Below, piece by piece: positions 35,812-44,786 of a DNA stretch of 64,000 bases. Origin of the DNA: CADEEL01 sp050246475. GTDB lineage: Bacteria; Pseudomonadota; Alphaproteobacteria; Caulobacterales; Aquidulcibacteraceae. Location: contig JBFWVZ010000006.1 in NCBI GenBank assembly GCA_050246475.1, positions 62,001-126,000 of the forward strand, given 5' to 3'. Under the pieces are notes generated by a model that saw only the letters and a list, made by a program, of their open reading frames with translations, was not told where the DNA came from and made no database searches. Position 1 is the stretch's first letter; each line of letters opens with the position of its first letter. The translations under genes were made by a program, and so were the position numbers.

Positions 35812-35940
35812 CGCGTCTTCACATCGATTGACGAGCGATGAACGCGATGAGCGCGCGCCGCATGTGAAGCGCGCGCTTCATTCCCGCTTAATCAGAAGCT
35901 GGTTTTGATCCACGCGCGCGCCGCGCGGGGGAAGTGTTTC

Positions 35941-38139
35941 GTGTATCGCATAATGGCCTGTCTGACAGAGCAGCATGAGCCGTGGCTCATCGTCGTGGCC
36001 GGCCTCGTATGCGCGCTCGCGTGCGTTGGCGCCTTCGTCATCGCCGATCGCGTGTTCGCCGCCGAACCGCAGCGTCGCATGCAATGGGTTCTTCTCGGCG
36101 GTCTGGTTGCCGGCGGCGGCGCCTGGGCCACGCATTTCGTCGCGCAGCTTGCCTACGATCCAGGTTTGCCTGTCGCCTTCGATCTTGCTCTGACTTTGCT
36201 GTCCGCAACTGCCGGCTTTGCGTTGGCGACGCTCGGGTTCTTCATCCTTGCGCGCGCTCAGATGGCTGCCGCGCCTGCGGTCGCAGGCGCCTTCGTGGGC
36301 GCAGGCACGATTGCCTTGCACTATATTGGCATCGCGGGCCTCATCACGGGCGCAACGCAAAGCTGGGCGTTCGATCTTGTCGCGGCCTCCGCCGCACTCA
36401 GCATCGGTCTTGCCGCCGCCGCCTTTGGGCTCTTCGCCGCGAAGCGCGGCGCGAAACTCGCGACGTTTGGCGCGCCGCTTCTCCTCGTTCTGTCGATCGT
36501 CTCGCTCCATTTCACCGGCATGGGCGCGTTGACCTTGACGCCCGATCCCCGCGCGCCCATCGCCGAAACCGGCGCCGATCGCGTCACCATAGCGCTCATC
36601 GTCTGTTTGGGCGCCGCTGGCGTTATGCTCGCCGCCGCTCTGATTGCGGGGGCCGATCGCCGCATCGCCGCATTGAAGCTCGCTGAGGCGGCGCGCTTTA
36701 AGCGGTTGGCGGACGCCGCCCTCGAAGGCCTCGTCATCCACGACATGGACGTGATCATCGATGCGAACGCGCGTTTCGCCAAGATGGTCGGCCGTGAACT
36801 CGAAACACTGGTCGGTTTGCGCATCGCCGATCTCCTGCCGGACGCAATGCGCCGCCGGGTCGCGGAAATGCGCGCCGATGGGCGTCCCATGTTCGAGGTG
36901 ACGATCCCGAACGGGGAGCAAAGCGTCGAAGTCGAGATTCAGACGCGTCCCTTGAACAGCGAGGAGGGCCTCTGGATCACCTCGGTGCGCGATATCGGCG
37001 AACGCCGCCGCGCCGAACGCGCCGAGCAAGCCAACGCCGCCAAATCCCAATTCGTCGCCAACATGAGCCACGAATTGCGCACGCCCTTGAACGCGATCAT
37101 CGGCTACGCCGAGATCATGGAGGAGGACGCCGACATGCGCGGCGATGCGCCCTCGGCGGGCGACGCCGCCAAGATCAGGAAGGCCGGCCATCATCTGCTT
37201 TCCTTGATCAACGAGATTCTCGATCTCTCGAAGATCGAGGCCGGCCGCATGGAATTGACCATCGCTGATGTCGATCCTGCAGCCATGGCGCGCGAAGCAA
37301 TGGACACGATCCGCGCCGCAGCCGAGGAGAAAGGCAACCGGCTCGACGTGATCGTTGAAGGCGAGCCCGGCCTGGTCCGCGCCGATGCGTTCCGCCTGCG
37401 CCAATGTCTGTACAATCTCTTGTCCAATGCCGCGAAGTTCACCGAGCGCGGGCGCGTCGCCGTGCGCGTGCGCAAGGCCGGGGCGCGCGTCGAGATCGCG
37501 GTCGGAGACACCGGCATCGGCATGAACGCCGATCAGCTCGCGCGCCTCTTCCAGCCCTTCGTGCAGGCCGACGCCTCGATCACACGGAAGTTCGGCGGCA
37601 CGGGCCTTGGGCTGACGATCACCCGCCGCCTTGCGCAGCTGATGGGCGGCGATGTTTCCGTGAAGAGCCGCCAAGGCCGCGGCTCCGTCTTTGCGCTGAG
37701 CTTGCCGGCCGTGGAGGCCGCGGCCGCCCCGCCGGTGGACGATGCGCGCCCCTACGTCCTCGTCATCGACGACGACGCCGCCACCGTGGAGCTGATCGGC
37801 CGCGTGCTCGATCCCGCGGGCCTCGCCGTACGCGGCGCGAAGAACGCCGAAGAGGGTCTGCGCGCCGCAAAGCTGGGCGAGCCGGCCGCCATCGTTCTCG
37901 ACATTCACTTGCCTGATCGCTCGGGCTGGGAGCTCTTGGGCGAACTCGCCCACGCCGAGATCGCGCCCATCGTTGTGGTCAGCGTCGATCCCGATCATGC
38001 GCGCGCGAGGGGCGCAGGCGCCTGCGCCTCCTTCCAGAAGCCAGCGGCGCGCGACGAACTCGCAGCCGCGATTTTGCGCCACGCGCGATTCCGCGATGAG
38101 CCGGATTCGGACGATTCCTGGAAAGTCGCCGCCGCTTAG
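35941..38139 (+). CDS. Hybrid histidine kinase with MHYT sensor, PAS and receiver domains
   Basis: A 732-residue membrane sensor. Seven or so N-terminal helices carry three MHYT-type motifs (ATHFVAQLAY, LHYIGIAGL, LHFTGMGAL), thought to bind copper and sense oxygen, CO or NO. Then come a PAS domain (about 270-370), HisKA with MSHELRTPLNAIIGYAE, HATPase with LSNAAKF, GDTGIGM and GGTGLGLTI, and a C-terminal receiver (VLVIDDD, phospho-Asp in VLDIHLPD). GTG 35941 is chosen because MHYT proteins begin YRxxxCLT directly; ATG 35953 is the alternative. Its stop overlaps the trxB stop by 4 bases. Confidence 0.9.
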   Translation: MYRIMACLTEQHEPWLIVVAGLVCALACVGAFVIADRVFAAEPQRRMQWVLLGGLVAGGGAWATHFVAQLAYDPGLPVAFDLALTLLSATAGFALATLGFFILARAQMAAAPAVAGAFVGAGTIALHYIGIAGLITGATQSWAFDLVAASAALSIGLAAAAFGLFAAKRGAKLATFGAPLLLVLSIVSLHFTGMGALTLTPDPRAPIAETGADRVTIALIVCLGAAGVMLAAALIAGADRRIAALKLAEAARFKRLADAALEGLVIHDMDVIIDANARFAKMVGRELETLVGLRIADLLPDAMRRRVAEMRADGRPMFEVTIPNGEQSVEVEIQTRPLNSEEGLWITSVRDIGERRRAERAEQANAAKSQFVANMSHELRTPLNAIIGYAEIMEEDADMRGDAPSAGDAAKIRKAGHHLLSLINEILDLSKIEAGRMELTIADVDPAAMAREAMDTIRAAAEEKGNRLDVIVEGEPGLVRADAFRLRQCLYNLLSNAAKFTERGRVAVRVRKAGARVEIAVGDTGIGMNADQLARLFQPFVQADASITRKFGGTGLGLTITRRLAQLMGGDVSVKSRQGRGSVFALSLPAVEAAAAPPVDDARPYVLVIDDDAATVELIGRVLDPAGLAVRGAKNAEEGLRAAKLGEPAAIVLDIHLPDRSGWELLGELAHAEIAPIVVVSVDPDHARARGAGACASFQKPAARDELAAAILRHARFRDEPDSDDSWKVAAA

Positions 38140-39101
38140 GCCGCGGCCGCCTCGCTCACCCCTGCGTGCGCGAGAAATTTCTCGGCTTCGAGCGCCGCCA
38201 TGCAGCCCAATCCCGCCGCTGTCACGGCCTGACGATAAGTCTCGTCCGCCACATCGCCCGCGGCGAACACGCCCGCAACGTTCGTCTCCGTCGTGCCGGG
38301 CTTAACGATGAGATAGCCGTTCTCCTTCATCGCCAACTGGCCTTTGAAGAGGTCCGTCGCCGGCTGATGCCCGATCGCGACGAAGACGCCGTGCACCGCC
38401 CGCTCGCTCGCCGCGCCGGTCTTCAAATTGGTCAGCCGCACATGGGTCACGCCGCGCGGTTCTTCCGAGCCGAGAATTTCATCGATCGCCGTGTCCCACA
38501 GCACCTCGATCTTGGGGTGCGCGAAGAGGCGCTCCTGCAGAATCTTCTCCGCACGCAGGCTGTCGCGCCGATGCACGAGAGTCACCTTTGACGCGAAGTT
38601 GGTGAGGAAGAGCGCTTCTTCGACGGCGGTGTTGCCGCCCCCGACAACGATCACGTCCTTGCCGCGATAGAAGAAGCCGTCGCACGTCGCGCACGCCGAA
38701 ACGCCGAAGCCCTGGAAGTGCTGCTCGCTCGGCAAGCCGAGCCACTTCGCCGATGCGCCTGTGGCGATGATGAGCGCGTCGCCCGTGTAGGTCGTGCCGC
38801 TGTCTCCGGTCGCGCGAAAAGGACGGCGCGAGAGATCGACGCTTGTGATCTGGTCGGTCGCGAACTTGGCCCCGACGTGCTCCGCCTGCGCGCGCATTTG
38901 CTCCATCAGCCAAGGGCCTTGGATCACTTCGGCGAAGCCGGGATAATTCTCCACATCCGTGGTGATGGTGAGTTGTCCGCCTGGCTGGATGCCGGAAATC
39001 ACGAGCGGCGCGCGCATCGCACGCGCGGCGTAGATTGCCGCCGTCAGCCCGGCGGGGCCGGAGCCGAGAATGAGGACGGGCGCGTGGATCGTTTCTGCCA
39101 T
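38136..39101 (-). CDS. trxB: Thioredoxin reductase
   Basis: A 321-residue FAD/NADPH enzyme that keeps thioredoxin reduced. FAD-binding GSGPAGLTAAIYAAR (from residue 13), redox-active SACATCDG (Cys137, Cys140), NADPH-binding VVGGGNTAVEEALFL and the C-terminal FAD motif GVFAAGDVAD are all intact. Length matches the bacterial low-molecular-weight form. Lies 64 bases after the ELM1-like gene on the same strand. Its stop interlocks with that of the convergent hybrid kinase in TTAG. Confidence 0.96.
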   Translation of the reverse strand: MAETIHAPVLILGSGPAGLTAAIYAARAMRAPLVISGIQPGGQLTITTDVENYPGFAEVIQGPWLMEQMRAQAEHVGAKFATDQITSVDLSRRPFRATGDSGTTYTGDALIIATGASAKWLGLPSEQHFQGFGVSACATCDGFFYRGKDVIVVGGGNTAVEEALFLTNFASKVTLVHRRDSLRAEKILQERLFAHPKIEVLWDTAIDEILGSEEPRGVTHVRLTNLKTGAASERAVHGVFVAIGHQPATDLFKGQLAMKENGYLIVKPGTTETNVAGVFAAGDVADETYRQAVTAAGLGCMAALEAEKFLAHAGVSEAAAA

Positions 39102-39165
39102 GAGCCGCTTTCTGCGCAGATTCGCTTGGACAAATATGGCGATTGCCGCCGCGCGGCAAAGTCTC

Positions 39166-40179
39166 TCAGACGGCTGCCATCCGCTTTTGAATCATCGCCA
39201 GCACCGCTTGCGCCGCGCGCTCGGTTTCGTTGAGCGGTGGATATTGCCAGAACTCCAGCGGCAGTTTGAACGGCCTTGATGCGCCCCGTTGCTGCAGGCT
39301 GCGGTGAAATCGTTCGATCTTTCCGCTCTGGCCGTTGACCGGGAGCACATGGATCGGCTTGCCGGTTGCCGCGGCCTCCGTCGCCATGCTGACGCTGTCG
39401 GCGGTCACGAAGATCACGTCTGCGGCGGCCAGGAGCGCGAAATAGGGATTGGCGCCGTCGGCGTGCGCGGGATCGTAGAAGAGCGCGCAGTGCGGGGCGA
39501 GGTGGGTTGCGAAGGCGGTGCGCGCCGGCTTCGGCGTGCGCCGTGAAAGCGTCACGAGCAGCGAGCCGCCGGTCGCGTTTTTCAGCCGCGCCAGCACATC
39601 GCTCATCAGTCGCGCGCGTCGCGCGTTGATCGTCTGGCGCTTGCTTCGGCCCCCGATCAGCACCGCGAAGCGCGGGCGGTTTTCGCTGAGGAGTTGATCC
39701 CGGAGCGGACCCGCTTCAGTCGCGATGCGCTCCACGCTCACCCTGTGGCACGCGCCCACAATGGCGAGCACATTGGGCCCCTCGAGATCGTCGTGCTGCG
39801 GTGGAATGACGAGATCGAACTCACGCGGATTGACGTTCGGGTCCTGCAGTTGAACGACGAACGATTTCTCGCGCGACCAGGCTTTGACGCCCATGGAGAA
39901 GGGGATCGATTGGCGCCCGCATCCTATCCAGATATCCGGCCAGGGCGCGCGCAACGGGTCTGAGCCGATCGTCAGCGCCTGCAGCGGCGCCGGCACGAAG
40001 CCGGGATGGGCCCACCGCCACGGCGTTCGCAGCGCAATGCGCTTTGTGGTGATCGTCGCCGGGACGCGCCGCGCGATCGCCTCCGCGAGGCCCAGCGCCT
40101 GGTTTTCAATGCCCGCGCGCCCATCGCTCACCGCCCAGATGCTGAGCGGCGACGCTGGCTGGAACCCCACGGAGCGCAT
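39166..40179 (-). CDS. Mitochondrial fission ELM1-like protein
   Basis: A 337-residue protein of the ELM1 (DUF1022) family, widespread in alphaproteobacteria. Recognisable pieces are WAVSDGRAGIENQALGLAEA near residue 14, VVQLQDPNVNPREFDLV in mid-protein, VLIGGRSKR, and TADSVSMATEAAATGKPI near residue 270, which resembles GT-B glycosyltransferase folds. Plant ELM1 takes part in mitochondrial fission; the bacterial role is unknown and may be glycosyl transfer at the envelope. It begins 11 bases after the greA stop. Confidence 0.85.
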   Translation of the reverse strand: MRSVGFQPASPLSIWAVSDGRAGIENQALGLAEAIARRVPATITTKRIALRTPWRWAHPGFVPAPLQALTIGSDPLRAPWPDIWIGCGRQSIPFSMGVKAWSREKSFVVQLQDPNVNPREFDLVIPPQHDDLEGPNVLAIVGACHRVSVERIATEAGPLRDQLLSENRPRFAVLIGGRSKRQTINARRARLMSDVLARLKNATGGSLLVTLSRRTPKPARTAFATHLAPHCALFYDPAHADGANPYFALLAAADVIFVTADSVSMATEAAATGKPIHVLPVNGQSGKIERFHRSLQQRGASRPFKLPLEFWQYPPLNETERAAQAVLAMIQKRMAAV

Positions 40180-40190
40180 CGGCTTGCTGG

Positions 40191-40664
40191 TCAGACCCAG
40201 CGGATCTTGAGAATTTCGTACGACTTGGCGCCGCCGGGCGCCGCCACTTCGACGACGTCGCCCACTTCTTTGCCGATCAGCGCGCGCGCCAGCGGCGACG
40301 TGATGGAGACCTTGCCGCCCTTCACGTCGCTCTCGTCTTCGCCGACGATCTTGTAGTTCGCCTTCTGCTCGGTGTCCTCGTCGAGCACGGTGACGGTCGC
40401 GCCGAACTTCACCTGCTTGCCGGAGAGCTTCGAGACGTCGATCACCTGCGCGCGCGCGATCTTGTCCTCGAGTTCAAGGACGCGCCCTTCAATGAAGCTC
40501 TGGCGCTCCTTGGCCGCGTGGTACTCGGCGTTTTCCGAGAGGTCGCCGTGCGAGCGCGCCTCGGCGATCGCCTGGATCACCGTCGGGCGTTCTTCCGTCT
40601 TGAGACGTTTCAGTTCTTGGTCGAGGGCGGCGTAGCCCTCGGCCGTCATCGGCACTTTTTCCAT
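40191..40664 (-). CDS. greA: Transcription elongation factor GreA
   Basis: A 157-residue factor that restarts backtracked RNA polymerase by stimulating transcript cleavage. It has the N-terminal coiled coil with the acidic tip region (LSENAEYHAAKERQ) and the C-terminal FKBP-like domain ending SPLARALIGKEVGDVVEV and GAKSYEILKI. Start MEKVPMTAEGY is canonical. It follows carB by 91 bases on the same strand; carB-greA adjacency is common in alphaproteobacteria. Confidence 0.97.
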   Translation of the reverse strand: MEKVPMTAEGYAALDQELKRLKTEERPTVIQAIAEARSHGDLSENAEYHAAKERQSFIEGRVLELEDKIARAQVIDVSKLSGKQVKFGATVTVLDEDTEQKANYKIVGEDESDVKGGKVSITSPLARALIGKEVGDVVEVAAPGGAKSYEILKIRWV

Positions 40665-40755
40665 GTATGTGAGGCTTTCGGTCTATTCCGATGGGGGGAG
40701 GCTGCACCCGACTTTCCGGGCCGTCAAGATTGGGGTCGATGGGCTGCCTAAAACG

Positions 40756-43700
40756 TCAGCCATACCCTTGGAGGGCCATGACGCTGAGATCGCCCTCCCT
40801 GAGCCGCCGAATCGCCTGGATGGAGGCTTTGGCGCCCGACACGGTTGTATAATAGGGGATATTTTGGCTGAGCGCGGTCCTGCGGATGGAGAAGCTATCC
40901 CTATAGGATTGGGCGCCTTCGGTCGTGTTGAACACCAGCTGCACCTCGCCGTTCTTCATCGCATCGACGATATGGGGCCGGCCCTCGGCCACCTTGTTCA
41001 CCCGGGTGACGGCGAGGCCAGACTTTGTCAGATGGGTCGCCGTGCCGCCTGTCGCAAGGATCGTGAAGCCAAGCTCGATAAGGTCCTTGGCGACTCCGAT
41101 CATCGCCTTCTTGTCCCCGTCCTTGACCGAGATGAAGACGGCGCCGGCGGTGGGCAACGTCGAGCCCGAGGCGATCTGGCTCTTGGCGAAGGCCGCCGCG
41201 AAGCTCTGATCGAGCCCCATCACTTCGCCCGTGGAGCGCATCTCCGGCCCGAGGATCGGATCGACGCCCGGGAACCGCCCGAACGGGAAGACCGCCTCCT
41301 TGACCGCCACATGCCCCTTCGAGGGCCGGTCGAGCTTGAGTTCCTTGATCGTCGCGCCCGCCATGATCTTGGCCGCCGCCGCCGCGATCGGCCGGTTGAT
41401 CGCCTTCGCTACGAAGGGCGCCGTGCGCGAGGCGCGCGGATTGGCTTCGAGCACGAAGATCTCGCCGTCCTTCACCGCGAATTGGATGTTGATGAGCCCC
41501 TGCACATTGAGCGCGAGCGCCAGCTTCTTGGTTTCCTCCTCGATCTCGCCGATGAGCTTCTTCGAGAGCGTGTAGGGCGGGAGCGCGCACGCGGAATCGC
41601 CGGAGTGGATGCCCGCTTCCTCGATGTGCTCCATCACGCCCGCGACAAACACGTCCTTGCCGTCGCACAACGCATCGACATCGACTTCGATTGCGTCGCG
41701 CAAATAGCGGTCGATGAGCACGGGCCGTTCATTCGAAGCCTGCACTGCCTCGGTGATGTACCGTTTTAAGCCGTCTTCATCGTGCACGATCTCCATCGCG
41801 CGCCCGCCCAGCACGAACGAGGGGCGCAGCACGACAGGAAATCCGATTGCGCGTGCACCGTTGAGCGCTTCCTCCGCCGAGCGCGCCGTCGTGTTCTCCG
41901 GCTGCTTCATCCCGATTTTCTGCAACAACGCCTGGAAGCGCTCGCGGTCCTCGGCGAGATCGATGGCATCGACGCTCGTGCCAAGGATCGGCGCGCCTTC
42001 CTCCTCAAGCGGCTTTGCAAGATTGAGCGGCGTCTGCCCGCCGAATTGAACGATCAGGCCTCGGATCGTGCCGTTGGCCTTCTCCGTCTCGATGATTTCG
42101 AGCACGTCTTCACTCGTGAGCGGCTCGAAATAGAGCCGGTCCGATGTGTCGTAGTCGGTCGAGACGGTCTCGGGATTGCAATTGATCATGATCGACTCAA
42201 CGCCGATCTCCGCGCACGCGAACGAGGCGTGGCAGCAGCAATAATCGAACTCGATGCCTTGCCCGATCCGGTTAGGGCCCCCGCCAAGAATAATGATCTT
42301 GTCGCGGTTGGTCGGTTCGGATTCGCATTCAGGCTCGTCGAGATAGAGTCCCGTCTCGTAAGTCGAATACATGTAGGGCGTCGTCGCCAAAAACTCCGCC
42401 GCGCAGGAATCGATCCGCTTGAATTGCGGGCGCACGCCGAGCTTGCGGCGTGCATCGCGCACGGCGCGCTCGCTCGTGCCGGTCAGTTTCGCTAGCCGTC
42501 TATCGGAAAAGCCTTGCGCCTTAAGCGCGCGCATGGCCGGCGCTTCCTTCGGCAAGCCGTCCGCGCGAACGCGCTTCTCCGCCTCGATGATCTCCGCGAT
42601 CTGACGCACAAACCAGGGATCGTAGTGCGAAGCCGCGCAAATCTCCTCAACGCTGAGCCCGCGCCTGAGCGCCTCCGCCGCCACCAGCAAACGATCCGGC
42701 TTTGGCGCAATCAGCCGTTCGCGCACGGCAAGCCGCCCCGCGTCTTCATCGCTCGCCCCGCCGACTGCGATTTCATCGAGCCCGGAAAGCCCGATATCCA
42801 AGGAGCGCAGCGCTTTTTGTAGGCTCTCCTGAAACGTCCGCCCAATCGCCATCGCTTCGCCGACGCTCTTCATCGATGTCGTCAGCGTTGAATCCGCGCC
42901 GGGGAAGCGCTCGAACGCAAAGCGAGGAATCTTGGTGACGACGTAATCGATCGTCGGCTCGAACGAGGCGGGCGTTGCGCCCCCCGTGATGTCGTTGGCG
43001 ATTTCGTCAAGCGTGTAGCCGATCGCGAGTTTCGCCGCGACTTTTGCGATCGGAAAACCCGTCGCTTTGGAAGCCAAAGCGGATGAGCGCGAAACGCGCG
43101 GGTTCATCTCGATGACGACCATGCGCCCGTCGCGCGGATTGACCGCGAATTGAACGTTCGATCCCCCAGTCTCGACGCCGATCTCTCGCAGCACGGCGAT
43201 GCTTGCATTGCGCATGATCTGATATTCGCGGTCGGTGAGGGTCAGCGCCGGCGCCACGGTGATCGAATCCCCCGTGTGCACGCCCATCGGGTCTATGTTC
43301 TCGATTGAGCAGATGATGATGCAATTGTCCGCCTTGTCGCGGACAACCTCCATCTCGAACTCTTTCCACCCGATGATGCTCTCTTCGACGAGCACTTCAG
43401 TGATAGGGGAGGCGGCCAGGCCGCGCGCTACGATCTCCTGAAACTCCTCGAGATTGTAAGCGACGCCCCCGCCCAGGCCGCCGAGCGTCAGCGAAGGCCG
43501 GATGATCGAGGGCAGCTGCACGAACTCGAGCGCGGCAAGCGCTTCATCCATCGTGTTGCACAGGCGCGAGCGCGGGCTCTCAAGCCCGATCTTGTCCATC
43601 GCATCGCGGAACTTCTGCCGGTGCTCGGCCTTCTCGATGACGTCGGCCTTCGCGCCGATCATCTCCACCTTGAACTTCTTCAGCACGCCCGCGCGTTCGA

Positions 43701-44004
43701 GATCGAGCGCGCAATTGAGCGCCGTCTGCCCGCCCATCGTGGGCAAGAGCGCATCAGGGCGCTCCTTCTCGATGATCTTGGCGACGATCTCCGGCGTGAT
43801 CGGCTCGATGTAGGTCGCGTCTGCGAGCCCCGGATCGGTCATGATCGTTGCGGGATTCGAATTGACCAGGATGACGCGGTAGCCCTCGGCCTTGAGCGCC
43901 TTGACCGCCTGCACGCCGGAATAATCGAATTCGCACGCCTGCCCGATGACGATAGGCCCCGCGCCGATGATCAGGATCGAATTGAGGTCGGTCCGTTTCG
44001 GCAT
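40756..44004 (-). CDS. carB: Carbamoyl phosphate synthase large subunit
   Basis: A 1082-residue enzyme that makes carbamoyl phosphate from ammonia (from CarA), bicarbonate and two ATP for arginine and pyrimidine synthesis. Two ATP-grasp halves are visible (SILIIGAGPIVIGQACEFDYSG and IIILGGGPNRIGQGIEFDYC starts), a central oligomerisation region with HTH-like LAKLTGTSERAVRDARRKLG, and a C-terminal MGS-like allosteric domain (ILATGGTATHLTKSG). GGAGAG precedes the ATG at 44004. carA is not in the window. Length is normal. Confidence 0.98.
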   Translation of the reverse strand: MPKRTDLNSILIIGAGPIVIGQACEFDYSGVQAVKALKAEGYRVILVNSNPATIMTDPGLADATYIEPITPEIVAKIIEKERPDALLPTMGGQTALNCALDLERAGVLKKFKVEMIGAKADVIEKAEHRQKFRDAMDKIGLESPRSRLCNTMDEALAALEFVQLPSIIRPSLTLGGLGGGVAYNLEEFQEIVARGLAASPITEVLVEESIIGWKEFEMEVVRDKADNCIIICSIENIDPMGVHTGDSITVAPALTLTDREYQIMRNASIAVLREIGVETGGSNVQFAVNPRDGRMVVIEMNPRVSRSSALASKATGFPIAKVAAKLAIGYTLDEIANDITGGATPASFEPTIDYVVTKIPRFAFERFPGADSTLTTSMKSVGEAMAIGRTFQESLQKALRSLDIGLSGLDEIAVGGASDEDAGRLAVRERLIAPKPDRLLVAAEALRRGLSVEEICAASHYDPWFVRQIAEIIEAEKRVRADGLPKEAPAMRALKAQGFSDRRLAKLTGTSERAVRDARRKLGVRPQFKRIDSCAAEFLATTPYMYSTYETGLYLDEPECESEPTNRDKIIILGGGPNRIGQGIEFDYCCCHASFACAEIGVESIMINCNPETVSTDYDTSDRLYFEPLTSEDVLEIIETEKANGTIRGLIVQFGGQTPLNLAKPLEEEGAPILGTSVDAIDLAEDRERFQALLQKIGMKQPENTTARSAEEALNGARAIGFPVVLRPSFVLGGRAMEIVHDEDGLKRYITEAVQASNERPVLIDRYLRDAIEVDVDALCDGKDVFVAGVMEHIEEAGIHSGDSACALPPYTLSKKLIGEIEEETKKLALALNVQGLINIQFAVKDGEIFVLEANPRASRTAPFVAKAINRPIAAAAAKIMAGATIKELKLDRPSKGHVAVKEAVFPFGRFPGVDPILGPEMRSTGEVMGLDQSFAAAFAKSQIASGSTLPTAGAVFISVKDGDKKAMIGVAKDLIELGFTILATGGTATHLTKSGLAVTRVNKVAEGRPHIVDAMKNGEVQLVFNTTEGAQSYRDSFSIRRTALSQNIPYYTTVSGAKASIQAIRRLREGDLSVMALQGYG

Positions 44005-44112
44005 GCGCGCGCGTTCTCTCCGCCTTCGGCGGCCCCTGGAATCGATCCTTTCGCGGATCGCGCGTGCTTAGCGGCGGGGGGCGGGCAGGGCAAGGGAGGC
44101 GCCCTGCGCCGG

Positions 44113-44613
44113 TCAGCCGCGCCAAGGTGTCACCCCGGGGATCCAGCGCCGGACGCCCGCGCGATAGGCGTCGTACTGCGCGCCGAAAGCATCGCCGAGC
44201 GCCGGCTCCTCGTAGAAGAAGACGAAGAGGTGCGTTGCGAGCCAGAACACGCCCGCCCAAACAAAGAGCTGCGCGTCGCCGAACAACAGGCCTTGCCCGG
44301 CGATGAGCGTAAGGAGCGCCACATACATCGGATTCCGAACGTGCCGGTAAAGGCCGCTCACAACGAGCGTCTTCGGCGCAGCGATCGGCGCGGGCGTTCC
44401 GCGCCCCTCGAAGGCAAAGCGGGCGAAGCAATCGATGATCGCCCACAGCCCTGCGAGAATGAATGCGCCGCCAAGCCAGCGCAGCGGCTCAAAACCGAAA
44501 AACGCCGGCCCAATCCGCCACTGTGTGATCGCCCAAGGAATGAGCCCCGCCATCGTGCCCGGCGCCAGGAGAAAGAAGAGCGCCGAGCCGATCGCCGCGC
44601 CCGCGCGGGTCAC
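44113..44613 (-). CDS. Isoprenylcysteine carboxyl methyltransferase-like membrane protein
   Basis: A 166-residue membrane protein with about four hydrophobic segments. The C-terminal signature YRHVRNPMYVALLTL followed by EEPALGDAFGAQYDAYRAGVR is that of the ICMT / phospholipid methyltransferase superfamily, which binds S-adenosylmethionine at the membrane. The start is GTG at 44613, overlapping the stop of the ribbon-helix-helix gene in GTGA, so expression is coupled to it. The methyl acceptor is unknown; a membrane lipid or small molecule is plausible. Confidence 0.85.
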   Translation of the reverse strand: MTRAGAAIGSALFFLLAPGTMAGLIPWAITQWRIGPAFFGFEPLRWLGGAFILAGLWAIIDCFARFAFEGRGTPAPIAAPKTLVVSGLYRHVRNPMYVALLTLIAGQGLLFGDAQLFVWAGVFWLATHLFVFFYEEPALGDAFGAQYDAYRAGVRRWIPGVTPWRG

Positions 44614-44780
44614 GAGGGTTCTTCCTCGCTTATCCGCACCCCGCGCGCGCGCAGCGCTTCGCGCAGCAGAAACTCGATCTGCCCGTTCACGCTGCGCAGT
44701 TCGCCCGCCGCCAGGCGCGCGATCGCCTCATAGAGCACGGGATCGAGCCGGAGCGCGAAGGCCTTCTTTTCTGCGGGCAT
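44610..44780 (-). CDS. Arc/CopG-type ribbon-helix-helix DNA-binding protein
   Basis: A 56-residue protein. The N-terminus KKAFALRLDPVLYEAIARLA is a typical beta ribbon plus first helix, followed by SVNGQIEFLLREALRARG, the second helix of Arc-like ribbon-helix-helix dimers. It lies 6 bases after the SPFH gene and overlaps the methyltransferase gene by 4 bases (GTGA). A 22-base palindrome over the operon promoter (45688-45709) is the obvious candidate for its binding site, giving autoregulation. Such small proteins can be mistaken for antitoxins; no toxin gene is adjacent. Confidence 0.85.
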   Translation of the reverse strand: MPAEKKAFALRLDPVLYEAIARLAAGELRSVNGQIEFLLREALRARGVRISEEEPS

Positions 44781-44786
44781 CGGACT

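Noticed and set aside
35865..35880. A 16-base perfect palindrome TGAAGCGC/GCGCTTCA before the MHYT kinase
   Set aside because: It has no loop for a stable hairpin and such GCGC palindromes are expected by chance in this GC-rich sequence; no other signal supports it.
44610..44780. Reading the Arc-like protein as the antitoxin of a toxin-antitoxin pair
   Set aside because: Neither neighbour resembles a toxin: one is an SPFH membrane protein and the other a membrane methyltransferase. An autoregulator of its operon is simpler.
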